From an uncultured Mucispirillum sp. (lineage in GTDB: Bacteria > Chrysiogenota > Deferribacteres > Deferribacterales > Mucispirillaceae): 8,775 bases of DNA. Of the stretch, positions 7,524-8,775 are shown piece after piece. The notes beneath the pieces were generated by a model, which searched no databases, was not told where the DNA came from, and was given only the letters and a program-made list of their open reading frames with translations. Position 1 is the stretch's first letter. Every line of letters begins with the position of its first letter. The stretch is taken from assembly GCA_945947845.1 (NCBI GenBank), contig CAMEZN010000049.1, positions 1 to 8,775 of the forward strand. Direction: 5' to 3'. The position numbers and the translations under genes were made by a program.

Positions 7524-8504
7524 ATGATGAGTGAATCACAAAATGAAACAAATTCTTCTCGTTTAAAATTTTATCCTGTTATGATGTTTGCTGTTATAAT
7601 GGGGTTTTCTGGTATTACTCTGGCATATAAAAAGGCAAGTGAAGTTTTATTACTGCCAGAAATAGTTTACCAGACATTATCATATATTACTGCAACTCTT
7701 GCTGTAATTATTGCATTAATATATTTAGTTAAACTTATTTTATATCCGGGTGAAGTAAAAAAAGAGATAAAACACCCAGTTAGAGTAAACTTTTTTGCAG
7801 CTATTTCTATATCTATGCTTCTTCTTTCTACTGTTTTTCATGAATATAGAAGTGTTGCATTTCCACTTTTTGTTATAGGAACAGGGTTGCAGACATTTTT
7901 TACATTTTATACTATTACATACTGGCTTAATAAAAATATTGAGCTTGCTCACTCTAACCCAGCATGGTTTATTCCAGTAGTTGGCAATATTATAGTTCCT
8001 ATTGCTGGGGAAGGGTTTGCTGATATTTATTTACTTGATTTCTTTTTCTCTCTTGGTATTTTCTTTTGGATAATATTAACTGCAATACTTTTTAACAGGA
8101 TTATTTTCCATGGAATGCTTGCTCAGAAATTTTTACCAACACTTGCTATTTTTATTGCTCCGCCTTCTGTTGGTATGTTAAGTTATTTAAAATTACAAGG
8201 TGCATATGATATGTTTGCAGTAATCCTTTTTAATGTAGCTTTAACATTTGGATTAATACTTTTAGCATTGATTAAAAACTTCTATAAAATTAAATTTTTC
8301 ATATCATGGTGGGCTTTTACATTCCCTATGGCAGCTTTGACAATGGCTATCATAACAGTATACGAAAAAACAGGTTTTGAATATTTAACATTTAAACTGC
8401 TTGGTTATGTATCACTTGTTATGACATCTATTTTAATTCTTATTGTGTTAATAAGAACAATTATAGCTATTAAAAATAGAGAAATCTGTGTTGAAGAAAA
8501 ATAA
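7524..8504 (+). CDS. TehA/SLAC1 family (TDT) inner-membrane anion channel or transporter
   Basis: A 326-residue, very hydrophobic protein with about ten membrane segments (roughly 16-34, 47-73, 87-105, 111-133, 147-165, 170-190, 203-221, 229-251, 257-278, 290-315). This matches the ten-helix TehA/SLAC1 fold and the usual length of bacterial members. Recognisable family stretches are FYPVMMFAVIMGFSG near the start, PAWFIPVVGNIIVPIAG (146-162), FIAPPSVGMLSYL (210-222) and SWWAFTFPMAALTMA (261-275). The family includes tellurite-resistance TehA, dicarboxylate carriers and plant SLAC1 anion channels; the substrate cannot be told from sequence. AAGGAAG (7513-7519) precedes two adjacent ATG codons (7524, 7527), and either could be the start. 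It has a candidate promoter of its own and a terminator just downstream, so it is probably transcribed separately from the uvrB cluster, although read-through is possible. Confidence 0.88.
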   Translation: MMSESQNETNSSRLKFYPVMMFAVIMGFSGITLAYKKASEVLLLPEIVYQTLSYITATLAVIIALIYLVKLILYPGEVKKEIKHPVRVNFFAAISISMLLLSTVFHEYRSVAFPLFVIGTGLQTFFTFYTITYWLNKNIELAHSNPAWFIPVVGNIIVPIAGEGFADIYLLDFFFSLGIFFWIILTAILFNRIIFHGMLAQKFLPTLAIFIAPPSVGMLSYLKLQGAYDMFAVILFNVALTFGLILLALIKNFYKIKFFISWWAFTFPMAALTMAIITVYEKTGFEYLTFKLLGYVSLVMTSILILIVLIRTIIAIKNREICVEEK

Positions 8505-8529
8505 TACTAAGATTTCATATAGATAATTT

Positions 8530-8569
8530 AAACTGGCGAGAAAAATTATATTTTTCCACCAGTTTTTTT
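8530..8569 (+). terminator. Rho-independent terminator after the TehA-like gene
   Basis: AAACTGG (8530-8536) pairs with CCAGTTT (8559-8565). The stem continues through two mismatches into GAAAAA / TTTTTC around a short AT loop, and a T run extends to 8569. It starts 25 nt after the stop codon. The upper stem is AT-rich, but the base is solid and the U-tract is good. Confidence 0.8.
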
Positions 8570-8690
8570 AAAAAGTAATATACCAGTCTTTTATTGTAAA
8601 CTAAATCAGAATATATTTACTAAAATTTTATTTATCAGATTAAATTAAGAATTATGTTGTAAAAATTTATTTACTTTTTTAGCTGTCTGC

Positions 8691-8715
8691 AATCAGCAGG
8701 TAAAACCTGCTGATT
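8691..8715. repeat. Perfect 11-bp inverted repeat (hairpin)
   Basis: AATCAGCAGGT (8691-8701) and ACCTGCTGATT (8705-8715) are exact inverted copies around an AAA spacer. Neither strand has a long T run directly after it (plus strand TATTATT, minus strand GCAGACAG), so it is a poor standard terminator. It could be an operator, a structured RNA element or a dispersed palindromic repeat. Confidence 0.85.
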
Positions 8716-8722
8716 TATTATT

Positions 8723-8738
8723 AACTCTTTAGAGAGTT
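8723..8738. repeat. Short 6-bp inverted repeat
   Basis: AACTCT (8723-8728) and AGAGTT (8733-8738) pair around a TTAG loop, only 7 nt after the larger hairpin. Alone it is weak; its interest lies in the cluster it belongs to. Confidence 0.5.
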
Positions 8739-8752
8739 GAGCATAGCGAAAC

Positions 8753-8775
8753 AAAAAACTACTGGCTATGCCAGT
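8753..8775 (-). terminator. Probable minus-strand terminator, cut by the window edge
   Basis: Read on the minus strand, ACTGGC-ATA-GCCAGT (8775-8761) is followed by AGTTTTTTG (down to 8752), a hairpin with a U-tract. The A run before the stem on the plus strand suggests that bases beyond 8775 may extend the stem and make it bidirectional. It implies a gene on the minus strand just to the right of the window, which cannot be seen here. Confidence 0.45.

Noticed and set aside
8570..8690. Small gene or RNA gene between the terminator and the hairpin cluster
   Set aside because: The stretch is very AT-rich with stops in all frames, has no tRNA-like cloverleaf, and no promoter pair with acceptable spacing (TTGTAA and TATATT occur but only 12 nt apart).

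Overview
The window is AT-rich bacterial chromosome, roughly one third G+C by eye. It is gene-dense, with every protein gene on the + strand. The rpoC fragment at the left edge carries the large SI3-type insertion inside the trigger loop. That insertion is typical of Proteobacteria and several other Gram-negative (diderm) phyla and is absent from Firmicutes and Thermus. With the low G+C and a Fis-tailed NtrC-type regulator, this suggests a low-GC diderm, perhaps Deferribacterota (for example a Mucispirillum-like organism). The taxon is a guess from sequence character, not a match I could test.

Layout. Positions 1-1322 hold the 3' part of rpoC, closed by a textbook intrinsic terminator (1343-1374). 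A new transcription unit follows: uvrB (TTG start at 1490), a class A penicillin-binding protein of the PBP1A type (3481-5958), a degenerate NtrC-family regulator (5965-6987) and a small exported DUF2141 protein (6991-7425). Gaps of 17, 6 and 3 nt make an operon very likely. A 98-nt gap with a plausible sigma-70-type promoter leads to a TehA/SLAC1-family anion channel or transporter gene (7524-8504), which ends in an imperfect but convincing terminator (8530-8569). The last ~200 bases have no gene I can support. They contain a cluster of hairpins, the last of which reads as a minus-strand terminator cut by the window edge.

Function. Transcription (RpoC), nucleotide excision repair (UvrB), peptidoglycan synthesis (PBP1A), a probable transcriptional regulator, a secreted protein of unknown role and an inner-membrane anion carrier sit side by side. 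The first two and PBP1A are housekeeping genes. The most unusual item is the regulator: it keeps the AAA+ fold signature and a strong Fis-type DNA-binding tail, but it has lost the GAFTGA sigma-54 contact loop, the Walker B acidic pair and both arginine-finger positions. It probably does not act as a sigma-54 activator. I see no mobile element, CRISPR array, tRNA, rRNA or defence system, and no clear evidence of a wholly new multi-gene system.
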